Source of the DNA: Tolypocladium sp. Sup5 PDA-1
Lineage: Eukaryota; Ascomycota; Sordariomycetes; Hypocreales; Ophiocordycipitaceae
DNA length: 64,000 nucleotides
Reading direction: 5' to 3'
Assembly: GCA_000750105.3 (NCBI GenBank)
Contig: JPHH03000048.1
Coordinates: forward strand, 175,684 to 239,683
This document shows positions 10,883-22,023 of this stretch, piece by piece. A program made the position numbers and the translations under genes. Every line of letters starts with the position of its first letter. The stretch's first letter is position 1. The notes under the pieces are model-generated. The model worked only from the letters and a program-made list of their open reading frames with translations, was not told the origin of the DNA and searched no databases.

Positions 10883-12277
10883 CTACCGCTTCTTGATCCA
10901 CCCCCGGGCATTCGAGATGCCCTTGATGCGCTTCGTGTACTTCCAGAGGTGGCGGTACTTGGGGCCCTGGCGCTTGGCCTCCCAGCCGCGGGGCTTGACG
11001 GGCGGCTTGAGGCTGTGGACGCGCGTCGGGCGGAACTCGACGTCGGCGCCGGGGATGCCGTGCCGGGCCATGACGGCCGCCGTGTTGTCGTCCCACACGG
11101 ACCGGAACATGTTGAAGCCCACGGGCTTGAGGCCGAACTTGTCGCGGCACGACTTGACCGAGAAGCCGTCGCGGCCGGCGTACAGCTCCTTCATCTTGGC
11201 CACGTCCACCGTTTGCCCGGGCGCCTGCTCGAGCAGGTAGATGCCCACGCGGTGGTACGGCGCGCCCTTTTGGGAAAAGGCGGGCATCCACGGCACGGCC
11301 AGCTGGTCCTCGGCCTTGATCCTGCTGAGCGGCAGCGACGTGTCCGTCGGGCTGAGCGGGATGTTGGCCGCCAGGTAGTGGCAGCGCTTCTTGAAGCCGT
11401 CCGTCTCGACGTCGGGCACGTCGGCGTCGACGACGACGACGGTGACGAGGCGCTCGCCCTTGTCGAAGACCTGGACACGCAGCCGCGGCGCGTTCTCGCT
11501 GACGGCGCTGTCGACGATCTGGCCGGGCGGGATCTTGAGCTGGCGGAAGAAGAGCTGGACGTCGGCCGTGGGCTCGAGCTTGGGGAGGACGTCGGGGACG
11601 ATGTTGAACTGCTTGATGCGCTGGGCGATGAGGCGGTAGTCGTACGAGCGCCACTTCTTGTCGGCGTAGTAGCGATAGATGGGCTTGTTCATGTCGCCTG
11701 GGGCAATGCCGTCAGCCTGTGATCCAAAACGCTATAGGAAGAAGATAGTCTCACCCAATCCGTCCTCAAACCTCTTCTTGACCAACGGGTCGTTGACGTC
11801 GGCCAGGATCTTCAGCTGCTCAACGTGCCTCCGCAAGCTCGCCAGCTTTGTGTCCTTCATCTGCTGCCCGCCTTTGACCTCGGCCGCGTCCTTGCCCTCC
11901 AGCCACGCAATCTTGTCCAGCTCGGCCCCGATCTTGGACAGCTTGTCCTCGCGGTCCGCGGCCAGGATCCGGCGCGCCTCCTGGAAGGCCTGGTAGGGCA
12001 GCTGCTCGAACGGGATGCTGTCCGTCGTGCGCATCGCCACGCGCCGCCGCCGCGAGCCGACGGGCATCTTGCCCTCCTTGATTAGCTGCGCCTCGAACTC
12101 GGGCATGACGGTGTTGGGGTCGAGGTCGAGGCCGCTGGGCTGCGTCTGCTGCGTCTGCTGCTCCTGGGCTTCAGCAGCGCGGGCCGCGGCGGCGGTGAAT
12201 GGGCGGATTGCGCATGGCTGCTGGTGCTGCTGCAATTGCCTTGCGAGCGGCCGCGCAATGGCCCGACACCGCGACAT
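10883..12277 (-). CDS. mrpl35: Mitochondrial large-subunit ribosomal protein mL38 (yeast Mrpl35), 445 aa
   Basis: Component of the mitochondrial 54S subunit. Exons 12277-11755 and 11697-10883, joined across a 57-nt intron (GTGAGA...CCCAG) to give FEDGLGDMNKPIYRYYADKKW. The N-terminus (MSRCRAIARPLARQL, then Gln/Arg/Ala-rich) is a typical mitochondrial presequence. The C-terminal part from about residue 215 is a PEBP-like fold: VTVVVVDADVPDVE and YHRVGIYLLEQ are the two conserved PEBP strands, as known for mL38/Mrpl35. The very basic C-terminus (KRQGPKYRHLWKYTKRIK) suits rRNA contact. The alternative upstream in-frame start at 12385 would bury the presequence and was not chosen. It is transcribed divergently from the uL4m gene. 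Confidence 0.9.
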
Positions 12278-12565
12278 GTTGCGTGCACGATGTGGTGGTG
12301 AATCGTCGTTGGTCGACTGAGAGTCGTCTGGACAGAGGCTCGCAATGGCAGAAAAAGCTGTGGAGGAACAATTGCTGCTGGGCACACGAGTGGACCCACT
12401 AAAATTTCGGGGGTCGGCGCGGAACTAGCCGCGTCCGCTCTCCGTGTCACGATTTTCGACTGGTCGCTGCGGAAGCATCACCACCAGCTTCAAAACCCAC
12501 CAGACGAGCGACTTTGGGGCTTTCGACTGTCCCCAGACTGCGAAACAAACACCACAGGCTCGGCA
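12278..12565. promoter_or_regulatory. Bidirectional promoter region, mL38 / uL4m
   Basis: Only 288 bp separate the start codons of two divergent mitoribosomal protein genes, so the core promoters of both must lie here or in the 5' leaders. No specific binding site is claimed. Co-regulation is an inference from the arrangement. Confidence 0.6.
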
Positions 12566-13658
12566 ATGGCGTCAAGAGGCGTCGGATGCCTCAGTGAGGC
12601 CATGGCGGCCCTGAAGGTGTCTGCCTCCAAAGTAAGGCGACAGACGACGCGGAGATGCCGTCATGGTCGACGACAGCAGGACGCTGACTTGGAACCGCAG
12701 CCCGCTGGCCTCAGCAAGGCCTTTGCTCGCTCAATGGCCACCGAAGCCCCTACGAGAGACATCACACGATCCGCCTCGAACGCTCAGTCCATAGTCCAGT
12801 CGTGGAATCCAGGTGAGCAACCACGAGCAACCAACCTCCATCCCCCATCGAACGCAACCCCCCTAACACCCTCCAGTCTCGACCGTCCCCGTCACCATCC
12901 ACAGCTTCCCCTCCCTCGAGCCCGCCGCCCTCGAGCACTGGCCCGTGCAGCACCTTTACCTCCCCCTCCGCCGCGACCTCCTCCACCACGCCGTCGTCTT
13001 CGAGGGCGACAGCACCCGCCAGGGCACCGCCTCGTCCAAGACGCGGCACGACGTCCACGGCTCCCACCGCAAGGTCCGCCCGCAAAAGGGCACCGGCCGC
13101 GCCCGCCTCGGCACCAAGCAGAGCCCCATCCTGCGCGGCGGCGGCAAGACCTTTGGCCCGCACCCGCGCGACTTCGCCTCGCGCCTCAACCGCAAGGTCT
13201 ACGACAAGGCTTGGCGCACTGCGCTGAGCTACCGCTACCGCCGCGGCGAGCTGCTCGTCTGCGAGGACGGCATGGAGCTCGCCCTGCCGCGCGACTTTGA
13301 GCTGCTCGCCGACCGCTACCTCAAGGACGGCCTGCGCGAGGCGTACCTGCAAAAGTACGCGGCGGGATTCCTGCGTGCGCTGGGGCTCGGCCGCGCCGAC
13401 GGGCGCACGCTCTTCGTCACGGGCGACAGGCGGGACCGGCTGTACGAGGCCATGGAGCAGGTGCCGTGGGAGGGCCGGGCGCTCGGCCTCGAGGACGTCG
13501 ACGTCAAGGACCTGCTCGAGACGGGCCGGGTGGTCATGGAGCGGAGCGTCCTCAAGGAGATGATTGAGCAGCACCAGAGCGACCTGGTGACCCGGGTGGC
13601 CGTCGGCGGCCTTCCGCGCGGCGGGCTGCTGACGGGGGACAAGATATTGGGGGCATGA
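12566..13658 (+). CDS. YML6: Mitochondrial large-subunit ribosomal protein uL4m (Yml6), about 319 aa
   Basis: Likely exons 12566-12631, 12701-12812, 12877-13658. The second intron (64 nt, GTGAGC, branch CTAAC, CAG) is clear. The first (12632-12700, 69 nt, GTAAGG, branch GCTGAC, CAG) is a multiple of three with no stop, so retention would still give a full protein with 23 extra basic residues; splicing is preferred because it leaves a clean presequence (MASRGVGCLSEAMAALKV ... FARSMATEA). The body is ribosomal protein L4: LHHAVVFEGDSTRQGTASSK, then HGSHRKVRPQKGTGRARLG and SPILRGGGKTFGPHPRDF, the L4 rRNA-binding loop, and an ordered alpha/beta C-terminal part (FVTGDRRDRLYEAMEQ). The protein joins the 54S subunit near the exit tunnel. 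Confidence 0.9.
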
Positions 13659-13848
13659 GACGCTGCTCTACAAGAGTAGTTGTGTAGAATTATCTGGGCC
13701 ATCTATCTGTACCACCATGTATACAAATCCAAGTCGGGTCATTTAAGTGATCAATGCCCTAGATGCTTGCCGCCAAAGCGGCCAAGGGTGATCCGATGAA
13801 ACTGGGTATCTCGAAGCAATGTCTAGTCTATATGCGGTCCCCATCATC

Positions 13849-15565
13849 TTACAACGCGCCACCCACCAGCTGCACAATCCACATGGCAATCCGCACCTTG
13901 AGCCCGACCCTCCGCTCGTTGCGCGCAAAGTCGTCCCTCGTCATGGTGCGCGCGTGGTCCTGCAGCCACCGCTGCTCCTCGCCGAGCCGCCGCCGCAGGC
14001 CCTCGTTGCGCGTCACGACGAGCGCGCCGACCTCGAGGTCCAGCGAGTAGCTGCGCTTGGTGTAGTTGGAGCTGCCGATGACGCTCATGGCCGGGTGCGC
14101 GTCGCCGGGCATCGTCACCCAGAGGCCCTTGGCGTGGTACGTCCACCCCCCCGGCTGGCCGGCGGTGCCGTGGCGCCACTCCTTGAGCGCGATGGCGTCG
14201 CCGCGGCCGGCGTGGTGGACGTTGTGCACGAAGCGGCGGGCGAGGAGGACGTAGGCGTCCGGGAGCAGGCCCGAGACGCCCTTGGACTTGTAGAAGCCGT
14301 TGGCCTCGGGCGCGGCGGTGATGACGGTGTTGTTGGTGGACGCAGTCCCGATCAGGAGCTTGGTTAATGACAGCGCCGGGTTGAAGTAGCCGGCTGTAAA
14401 CGTCCACGACGAGCCCCGGTACGCGGGCGACGCCAGCATCTCCAGGATGCGCGTGATGACGGGCAGCTCGGTGGACGTGTCCGGGCGCATGACCTGGGAC
14501 ATCTGGCCCAGCATGTACACCCGCGTATCGGTAAAATCGCCCTCTGGCTGTTTGTCCCTGGGCGATATCAGGCGCTGCAGCGTCGACGTCGTGCTCTTGA
14601 CAAACGCCTGTGGCTTGTGTAGCGGTGACGGCGCAGAGTTGGTGCTGGGCCAGGAGAGGGTGAAGCCGGCGGCGTCGTCCGCGGACGGCTCGACGAGGAA
14701 GCTGAACGAGCCGACGCCGCTGTGTATCTTCCAGAAGTGGTCGGTGACTTGTTTGGATGTGAAGAGGTGATAGCGGTCCTGGCGGTCGGTAAAGTAGTCC
14801 GTCGACAGGTTGGCTCTGCGGCAAGTCAGTCGACGCAACAAGACGCAGCAGCCGCGTCACGCCATGCATACCCAGACATGATGATCTCGTCATCAACGCC
14901 GTACAGCTTCATGTGCTGCAGCCCCCAGCCCTCGTTGATCCTCTTGGGTATGTACCGCTTCCGCACGCCCGTCAGGTTGGGCGTGTGGTACATCCGGATC
15001 TCGACGCGGTCCGCCCCAAACTCGCCGACGAGGGGCGCCAGCAGCGACGCGCACGACGGGCTGGGCGCCTCCCGAGTTCCACGGAGCGCGTCCGTCAGGA
15101 TGCTCAGCTTCAGCTCGGGGTTGCGCCGCAGCGCGTCCCGCAGCGTGTCGATGAGCTCCCGCTCCGACCTGCCAATGTACAGCGTGGACAGGAAGATGCG
15201 GCGCTTGGCGTTGCGTATGCGATCCTACGCGGCCCAAGTCAGCTCACGCACAACAACACACCAGTCTTGGCCCGTGTCTCCTCGAAGCCAATTGCTCGCG
15301 TCCGTACCTTGAGCGTCTCGTAAAAGTCGGCCGGCGTCTGCAGGATCCGGATATCCTCGCCGCGGACGTCGAAGCTCGGCGCCATGCGGTCCAGCTCGCT
15401 CATCAACGGCGCCAGCACGCCCACTCCGCCCCCCGGGGCCGACGATGCCGGCGCACCAGAAGGGGTCGCATATCGCCTGCACTGGGCCCGCGCGGGCACG
15501 ATGTTCGTCCTGAAGGCCGGCCCGCGCGCCCTGGCGACGCAGCGGGTGCAGCTCCGGGCGAGCAT
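13849..15565 (-). CDS. PGS1: CDP-diacylglycerol--glycerol-3-phosphate 3-phosphatidyltransferase (phosphatidylglycerophosphate synthase), 525 aa
   Basis: Catalyses the committed step of phosphatidylglycerol and cardiolipin synthesis at the mitochondrial inner membrane. Exons 15565-15308, 15224-14872, 14815-13849; introns of 83 and 56 nt. It has two phospholipase-D-type HKD motifs, HMKLYGVDDEIIMSGANLS and HAKGLWV...SSNYTKRSYSLDLE, as in yeast Pgs1 of nearly the same length. Preceding conserved blocks are RIFLSTLYIGRSERELI and ILTDALRGTRE. The Arg/Ala-rich N-terminus (MLARSCTRCVARARGPAF) fits a mitochondrial targeting sequence. A hydrophobic C-terminal stretch (VRIAMWIVQLVGG) could associate with membrane. 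It is divergently paired with the complex I subunit gene. Confidence 0.93.
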
Positions 15566-15845
15566 CGGAGCCGGTCGCTTTTTTTATCGGGTGCAGTCGG
15601 ACCGTTCGTGCCGAATTCTACCGAGATTTATGTCGATATTCGTCGGCGATGAGCATGGCAAAGCGTAAGAAGAATGGGAGTCGAAAACCGAAGCAGAGAG
15701 CTTGGATATTGGAGCTCCGTCATTGGCACAAGTCCTCCCCGCCGAAGTTTTGCCGCGCGGTCAATCCGTCTTCAACCTCCAACCATCGGCCATCTTCCAC
15801 CACCACCCTCAGCATCGCCAACGACGAATTGTCGCAACCGCCACC
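15566..15845. promoter_or_regulatory. Bidirectional promoter region, PGS1 / NDUFA12
   Basis: 280 bp between the start codons of two divergently transcribed genes for mitochondrial proteins. No individual motif is claimed; shared control is inferred from the compact arrangement. Confidence 0.55.
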
Positions 15846-16528
15846 ATGTCGACCGTCGGGCGAACACTCAGCAACCTGCGCAAGGTCGGGATCAAGGTAC
15901 GCGACGCCCTCCCGCTGCCGCAATTGACCGCTATGCTGACACCTCTCCCTCCGCGCAGGATTACTTCCGACAGATGCTGGTACGTTACCGTCACGACCAC
16001 CGCTCCGAACCGCGATGACGAAACATTACTAACGATCGCTTCTCGCCACTCGACAGTACATCGGTATGACGCCTCGTGAACTAACGAAACCGCAAAACCA
16101 AGGACAACCGGGAAGGGAGAACTGACACTGCGTAGGCGACACCAAGCACGGCCGCCTCATCGGCCAGGACCGCGCGGGCAACAAGTTCTTCGAGAACGGC
16201 GAGGAGCTGCCCCTGCGCACCCGCTGGGTCGAGTACGCCAAGCACGACTACGACGCCGCCCAGATCGACCCCGGCTGGCACGCCTGGATCAGCTACTTGG
16301 TCGACCAGCCGCCCACCAACGACGCCCTCATGGTCGCCGGCACCCGCCACTTCGAGAAGCCCCATGCGCAGCCCAACTACACCCAGACGCGCGGCGCGTT
16401 CAAGACGTACAGCACGTGAGTCTTACATACAGTGGCACTGGCCTGGGTATTCTTGGAGAAGCTAATGGCGATGCAGCACAAAGCCCAAGCTGACGGCGTG
16501 GGAGCCCGTCGCGGCGCAGCGGGCATAA
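15846..16528 (+). CDS. NDUFA12: Complex I accessory subunit NDUFA12 (B17.2 / 13.4 kDa type), 136 aa
   Basis: Subunit of respiratory NADH:ubiquinone oxidoreductase in the mitochondrial inner membrane. Five exons: 15846-15896, 15959-15979, 16057-16063, 16136-16415, 16477-16528. Introns are 62, 77, 72 and 61 nt, all GT-AG, and the third exon is only 7 nt. The start is in a strong context (GCCACCATG). The spliced protein begins MSTVGRTLSNLRKVGIKDYF and reads YIGDTKHGRLIGQDRAGNKF, then ELPLRTRWVEY and WHAWISYLVDQPPT, the signature blocks of the NDUFA12 family. The C-terminus KPKLTAWEP is also family-like. No cleavable presequence is evident, as usual for this subunit. The exon count is high for so short a gene. 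Confidence 0.92.
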
Positions 16529-16851
16529 AGGGTTGGACTGGGAAGGGGGGGAACATTGTACATATGCACCTGTGGGAATAGACGAATGGGAACTTGTCAA
16601 ACACACGTCGTTCGCGCATCTCGTGCGCTCCAGGGGACTCTTTGCTACGTTGCAACACTTTGACACCAGGAGATATCGCGCAGCAAATGAACTCGATAAT
16701 GTCTTGATGCAAGAGAAACCACGGATCTAAGAACGGTATCCAGACGCTACATATCCAACTCATCTACGGCAAAGTCGCAACAAATGGCCCGTCCTGTCGG
16801 GAATGATATCCAAAGCAACTAGACCACCATAGACCCAACGTTTAAGCTCTA
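16529..16851. other. Convergent intergenic region
   Basis: 3' flanks of NDUFA12 and the transhydrogenase gene. No coding feature is seen. Confidence 0.55.
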
Positions 16852-19800
16852 CTACATCTTCGATTCTACTGCACTCTTAATGGCTGCGAGGCTGTCAGTA
16901 AGATGTACTCAAGGGACGTGAGAAGAGTGACTTGAGAGACATACCTTCGCAGCTTGTCCTTGCGTCTCCGAAAAGCATTCTAGCGTTTGGCATGTAAAAC
17001 ATGGGGTTGGGGACATCCGCTACGCTGCGTCAGCAATCGTGGTCTTCACCATCGCCATGTGTTTCGAGCTTACCGTAGCCACTGGCCATGCCTCTCTTCA
17101 TAATCACGACCTGCTTGCTCTTCCACGCATGCAATACCGGCATGCCCTCAATGGCACTGCCCTTCTCCATGGCAATCGGGTTCACCGTGTCGTTGGCGCC
17201 AATCACCACGGTCAGGTCCGTGTCGGGGAAGTCGTCGTTGATCTCGTCCATTTCCAGGACAATGTCGTACGGCACGCTGGCTTCCGCGAGGAGCACGTTG
17301 CACTGGCCGGGCATTCGGCCGGCAACGGGGTGGATGGCAAATCGAACCGTGATTCCCTTGGAGCGCAGGAGGTTCACAATGTCCGATATGGCGTACTGCG
17401 CTTTGGCCACGGCCATTCCATAACCGACGACCAGAATCACAGATTCGGCGCTGAGCATGGCATCGGCCAGGTCGTCGACGGACGTCTGGGTGACCTGGCC
17501 CTCCGGCTTGTACTCCTGGACGGCAGTCGGCGTCGATAGGCCGCCGAACAAGACATTCGTCAGGGATCGATTCATCGCGACGCACATAATGTACGACAAG
17601 ATGGAACCAGAAACTCCAATCAGAGCTCCGACGGACGTGAGGAGTGGGTTGTCAAGCATGAAGCCTTCCGCGACGAGGGCGAATCCACTGTACGCGTTAA
17701 GGACGGTGATGACGACAGCTAAAGACGTCGTCAGTATCAGACAGCATCAACGAGACAGGTCCCAAGCTTACGCATGTCAGCGCCTCCAATGGCGGCAGTA
17801 GTGGTGAAGCCCTTGGCGAAGCTCAGTACCGTGTTCGCGGCCAGCGCGCCGGCGGCAATCATGGGGCTACCCGGTGCCATTGTGAGGAACATGCCCATCG
17901 TAGCAGCGTTGGTCGCCAGCAAGCCCGAGTTGATGAGATGCCGTCCGGGCAGGATCGTGGGGCGGGACGACATTCGGCCGGCAAGCTTGAGGAAAGCAAC
18001 AATGGATCCAGTGAAGGTGATGCCACCTGGCGCAGGTTAGCATCGCACAACCGGTTCCAACGCCACGGATAATCGAATTGGGGGCATACCAATGAGAACG
18101 CCGAGATAGGCAGTGACCATGTGCAAGGTCGAGAGATCCGCGACATCCGTCATGACACTGCCGATGCTGGTCAAGACAGCCGCCAGACCGACGACGGAGT
18201 GGAGGGCGGCCACCGTCTGTGGAAGATCCGTCGGGGTGATTCGCTTGCCAATCAAGAAACCTAAAGACGTTTAGAAACCACTGGTCACTGGAACCCTTTG
18301 ACCTCACATACCTGCAAGGGCGCCAATGGTCGCGAGACCGCCAAACTGAGCCAGGACTTCGGGAGAGAAGCCTGCGGCGAGCAAACTCGCGAGAACGCCA
18401 GATCCAACTCCGAGGATTCCTAGAGTGTTACCCAACCGGGCTGTGGTTTGAGACGCGAGGCCAGAGATGGACCCGATGCAGAGGACGGAACTGGCGAGGT
18501 ATCCTGCCTGCACCAGACCAGCTGCGCCCGTGCTTGCAGCGGCAATGAACCCGCCACCAAACAAAAGCGCAGGAACGCCATAGAGCCACGGAAACTCGGG
18601 GGGATCAGTTGGTCCTGTTCTGTGTGTCAGTGTTTGCCTCTAAAGAGTACCCTTCGCTCGGCACTTACGCTTAAACATGTCTAGCATGCGCTTCGTGATG
18701 ACAAAACCGCCGCCAACATTAACAAAGGCCAACAAAACGCTCGCCGCTCCAAACGCCTGCGGAATCGTCTCGGGTAGGAAGCCTCCACCGAGTATGAAAA
18801 GACCTCCAATGCCTACCATGCCGGAAATCGCATTCGTGACGCTCATGAGGGGGGAATGCAGGGCTGGGACCACGCCCCAGACGACACGGTATCCAATCAA
18901 GCTGGCAAGCGCAAACACAAAGGCATTGGACATGAAGAGCGGCCCGGTGAACTTTCCAAGCGCCAGGACGGTTCCCATACCGCCCGTGACAGCGGCGACT
19001 TCGCGCGTCTTTTTCTGCCAAGGGGTGAGGGCCACCGTCTCGACGACGGCTTCGGCGGCGGCTGGCTTCGCGGGTGCCGGAGGGGGCGCTGGGCGAGGAG
19101 CAGGCGGGATTACATGGCCGTTTTGCGTGACAATGGAGCCGCGCACAACCTCGTCGGAGAGGTCGATGCCAAACTCCTTGTCCTTGGGGGTCATGGAGAG
19201 CAGGAACTTGGTGATGTTGTTGGAGTAGAGCGTCGAGGACTGGGTAGGGAGTCGGGATGGCAGATCGGTGTATCCTTGTATTCCTGTAAGTTGCAAACCA
19301 CAAGTTCAAGCCTCAGTGTCACTCACCAATGACCTTGACGTCGTTGTAAACGGCCAGCTCGCCCGGCTGGGTCGCCTCGCAGTTTCCGCCCGCCTCGGCA
19401 GCCAGATCAACAATGACACTGCCCGGCTTCATGACGTCGAGCATGTCCATCTTGATGAGCTTGGGGGCGGGCTTGCCGGGGATCAGAGCCGTGGTGATGA
19501 TGATGTCGACTTCCTTGGCCTGGTCCTTGAAGAGCTTCATCTCAGCTTCGATGAACTCCTTGCTCATCTCCTTGGCGTAGCCTCCAGCTCCAGATCCGTC
19601 TTCCTGGAAGTCGACCTCGATGAATTCGGCGCCCAGGGACTGGACTTGCTCGCGCGCGGCAGGTCTGGTGTCGAAGCCTCGGACAATGGCACCCATTCGT
19701 CGAGCCGTGGCAATGGCACTCAGCCCGGCCACGCCAGCACCAATGACGAGGACCTTGCAGGGTGGGATCTTGCCGGCAGCCGTCACCTGGCCAGTCAGGA

Positions 19801-20622
19801 ACCTGCCAAAGACGTTGGATGCTTCGAGGACGGCCTTGTAGCCAGCAATGTTGGCCATGCTGCTGAGGGCATCGAACACCTGGGCACGAGAAATACGGGG
19901 AATCATGTCCATGGCAAACGATGTGGCATTTTTGTCGGCAATCTTTTGGACAAGATCCTTGTTTTGGGCAGGCTGCAAGAAGGAGATGACGGTCTGCTTC
20001 TCCTTGATGGAGTCGACCTCGCCCACGGATGGGCCACGGACTTTGAGCACGATGTCGGCATTGGACCAGATACCGCTGGGGTTATCGACGAGAGTCGCGC
20101 CAGCCTTTTTGTAAGCTTCGTCGTGGAATTCGGCAGCTGCTCCGGCGCCGCGCTGGACCAGGACCTTGCCGAAGCCCTTTTTAAGCAGAAGCGCAACATT
20201 GGCCGGCGTCAGGGCGACACGGCGCTCGTCAGGGTAGATTTCCCTGGGTACGCCCACGGTGAGCTCGCCGTATGGCGTCGTTGGCGGTACCACGACCGTA
20301 GAATACAGCTTCTTGGGCACCGGCAGCGGGGGCGAGGCCACCACCGAGGCATGGCGCACGAGGGACAGGGCCTTTGCGACGGCGGGCACGAGGGCGCGCT
20401 GCTTCGACGTGCCGAGGGTATTGTGCCATTGCCGGCGAGAGCCCAGCAGCGGCCTGAGGTCTGGAATTCAAGAGGAAGTTAGTCGTTGCGCCCGGGAGGA
20501 TGCAAAGTGCAGGCCGGGAGCAGCCGACCTTGGAGACGCTGCCGCGCGAGGCGGGAGGACGAGGTTGACGAGGAGGAGAGGCAGAGCTCGGAGGCAAGCG
20601 GGCGCAGCACGTTGGACGCCAT
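16852..20622 (-). CDS. NNT: Proton-translocating NAD(P) transhydrogenase, mitochondrial (fused alpha-beta), 1107 aa
   Basis: Couples hydride transfer from NADH to NADP+ to proton entry across the inner membrane, supplying mitochondrial NADPH. Nine exons: 20622-20529, 20460-19327, 19283-18669, 18614-18312, 18260-18090, 18026-17772, 17718-17074, 17019-16945, 16883-16852; introns 43-68 nt. The Arg/Ser-rich N-terminus is a presequence. Domain I carries the NAD site (VLVIGAGVAGLSAIATARRMGA) and RGFDTR. The membrane domain II follows, with many helices. Domain III carries the NADP site (ILVVGYGMAVAKAQYAI and VRFAIHPVAGRMPGQCNVLL, then VIGANDTVNP). The order dI-dII-dIII in one chain and the total length match the animal enzyme. 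The enzyme is found in many filamentous ascomycetes but not in baker's yeast. It closes a run of five genes for mitochondrial proteins. The final exon is short and family-like but less certain. Confidence 0.95.
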
Positions 20623-22023
20623 CACGAAAGGACACTCATCTGAGGCAGCTCGTCATGTGAGGCGCGTCGCGACAGGTCGTCCAGCGAGGGCGAGCGAGGA
20701 ACACACGATGACGCAGAGGCTCGAGTCCGGGTGGATCGTGAGTGGGAGCAGCTCCGGTTCTCGGAAGGGCAGCGACAAGCGAATGCTCAACCAACGAAGA
20801 CAGTAAAATCACGACGACGACGACAGACGGGAGGTTGAATCCGGCCAAAGCTGCTTCTCGGCACTCCGGAACAGGAGCATGCGAAAGGGAAGAGGCAGAG
20901 GGGACGGAGGCTCGTGTGCAAAGTAGGTAGTCCATAGCCGTAGACGCGACAGAGGTCATGGCCTGGTGGCTGGCAGAGACCCCGCCCTAAAGCTCCGGCG
21001 GGCCTGCAGAGCCTGGGGCGCTGAAGGTGTCTTGGGTGTGCCTCGACGATGTGCGACCTGCTCCGTGCGCTGCCATGCATGCATACGACGCAGGTCTTGT
21101 GCCTATTTGCAGGAAATCACCATACCCATTGCGTGCATACGAGGCCAGCCAGCGCATGGAGGGTGACACAATGGAATGGAACGGATTGGACGGCTTCCAT
21201 CGATCCATGCCTTCAAGGGTTTGCTGATCGCGCGTCGCTGTAACCACCTACCTACCTAGCGTGCAGACCGGATGCACCCTAACCCAGCTGCCGTCTGCGG
21301 GGGTTGTTTCAGTGGGGGATGGGTAGCGGGTGCGGGGGACTGTCGGCGCTAAAAGCTGGGGCCGAGTGTTGACGTTCGGATCGTGCGGAGAACGCGGCTT
21401 TGGCTTCGTGCTCTTGGAGGGGTACGGAGGGGGCACGGGATGCACCCTGAGCCCGTCGCATTGATATTACGTTGCAAGTGCCGCCAAGGGGCCCAGAAGC
21501 AGTCGAGAGCTGCCTGTTTGAGCGAGCCATGGCTGGGCGGGAAGCAGAAGGTCGCGGGCCGCTGGGCTGCTGTGAATACTGCCATTCGCTACCCTATACC
21601 GGTTTGCCGTGTCCTGCCCGCCGCACCACGGCTTCATCTGCCTTGCTGAGGAAAGTCGACAGACGTGAGAAACGACAGGAGGGCTTCTCCAGAGGCGTCC
21701 TGGCATCTTCAGTGGCTGGAGATGGTGCCTGGATGTACCGCGTGGCCACGAGGTGTAGCGCCATCTGCGGCTACGGTCTCGGGCGAACAAACCCAGTTTG
21801 GACCCTCTCGTCTACGAAGTACACAAAGTATTACAATCATGGGACAATCGACGCAGGTTTGCTGACAATCGCGCCATTAAGAACATTCGATTCAAGAAAT
21901 AAACTTGAAAAACAGAAAACAAAGTAGATGCCCTCCAAGCACTTGAGTCTCCCCCTTCACCTATGCCCACCATTACTTCCAGTCTTCCACCCTGCTCGTG
22001 GAATCGCGAGAGGCGGAACAACC
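20623..22023. other. Intergenic region, no gene recognised
   Basis: About 1.4 kb upstream of the transhydrogenase gene and downstream of the small secreted-protein gene. ORFs on both strands are short, overlapping and without domains. No repeats stand out. Confidence 0.5.

Noticed and set aside
10748..11722. 324-codon ORF on the plus strand
   Set aside because: Antisense to mL38 exon 2; composition (long Val/Asp/Leu/Arg runs) is that of a shadow frame.
19268..20482. 404-codon ORF on the plus strand
   Set aside because: Exactly antisense to exon 2 of the transhydrogenase gene; the open frame is a by-product of GC-rich codon use and shows no domain.
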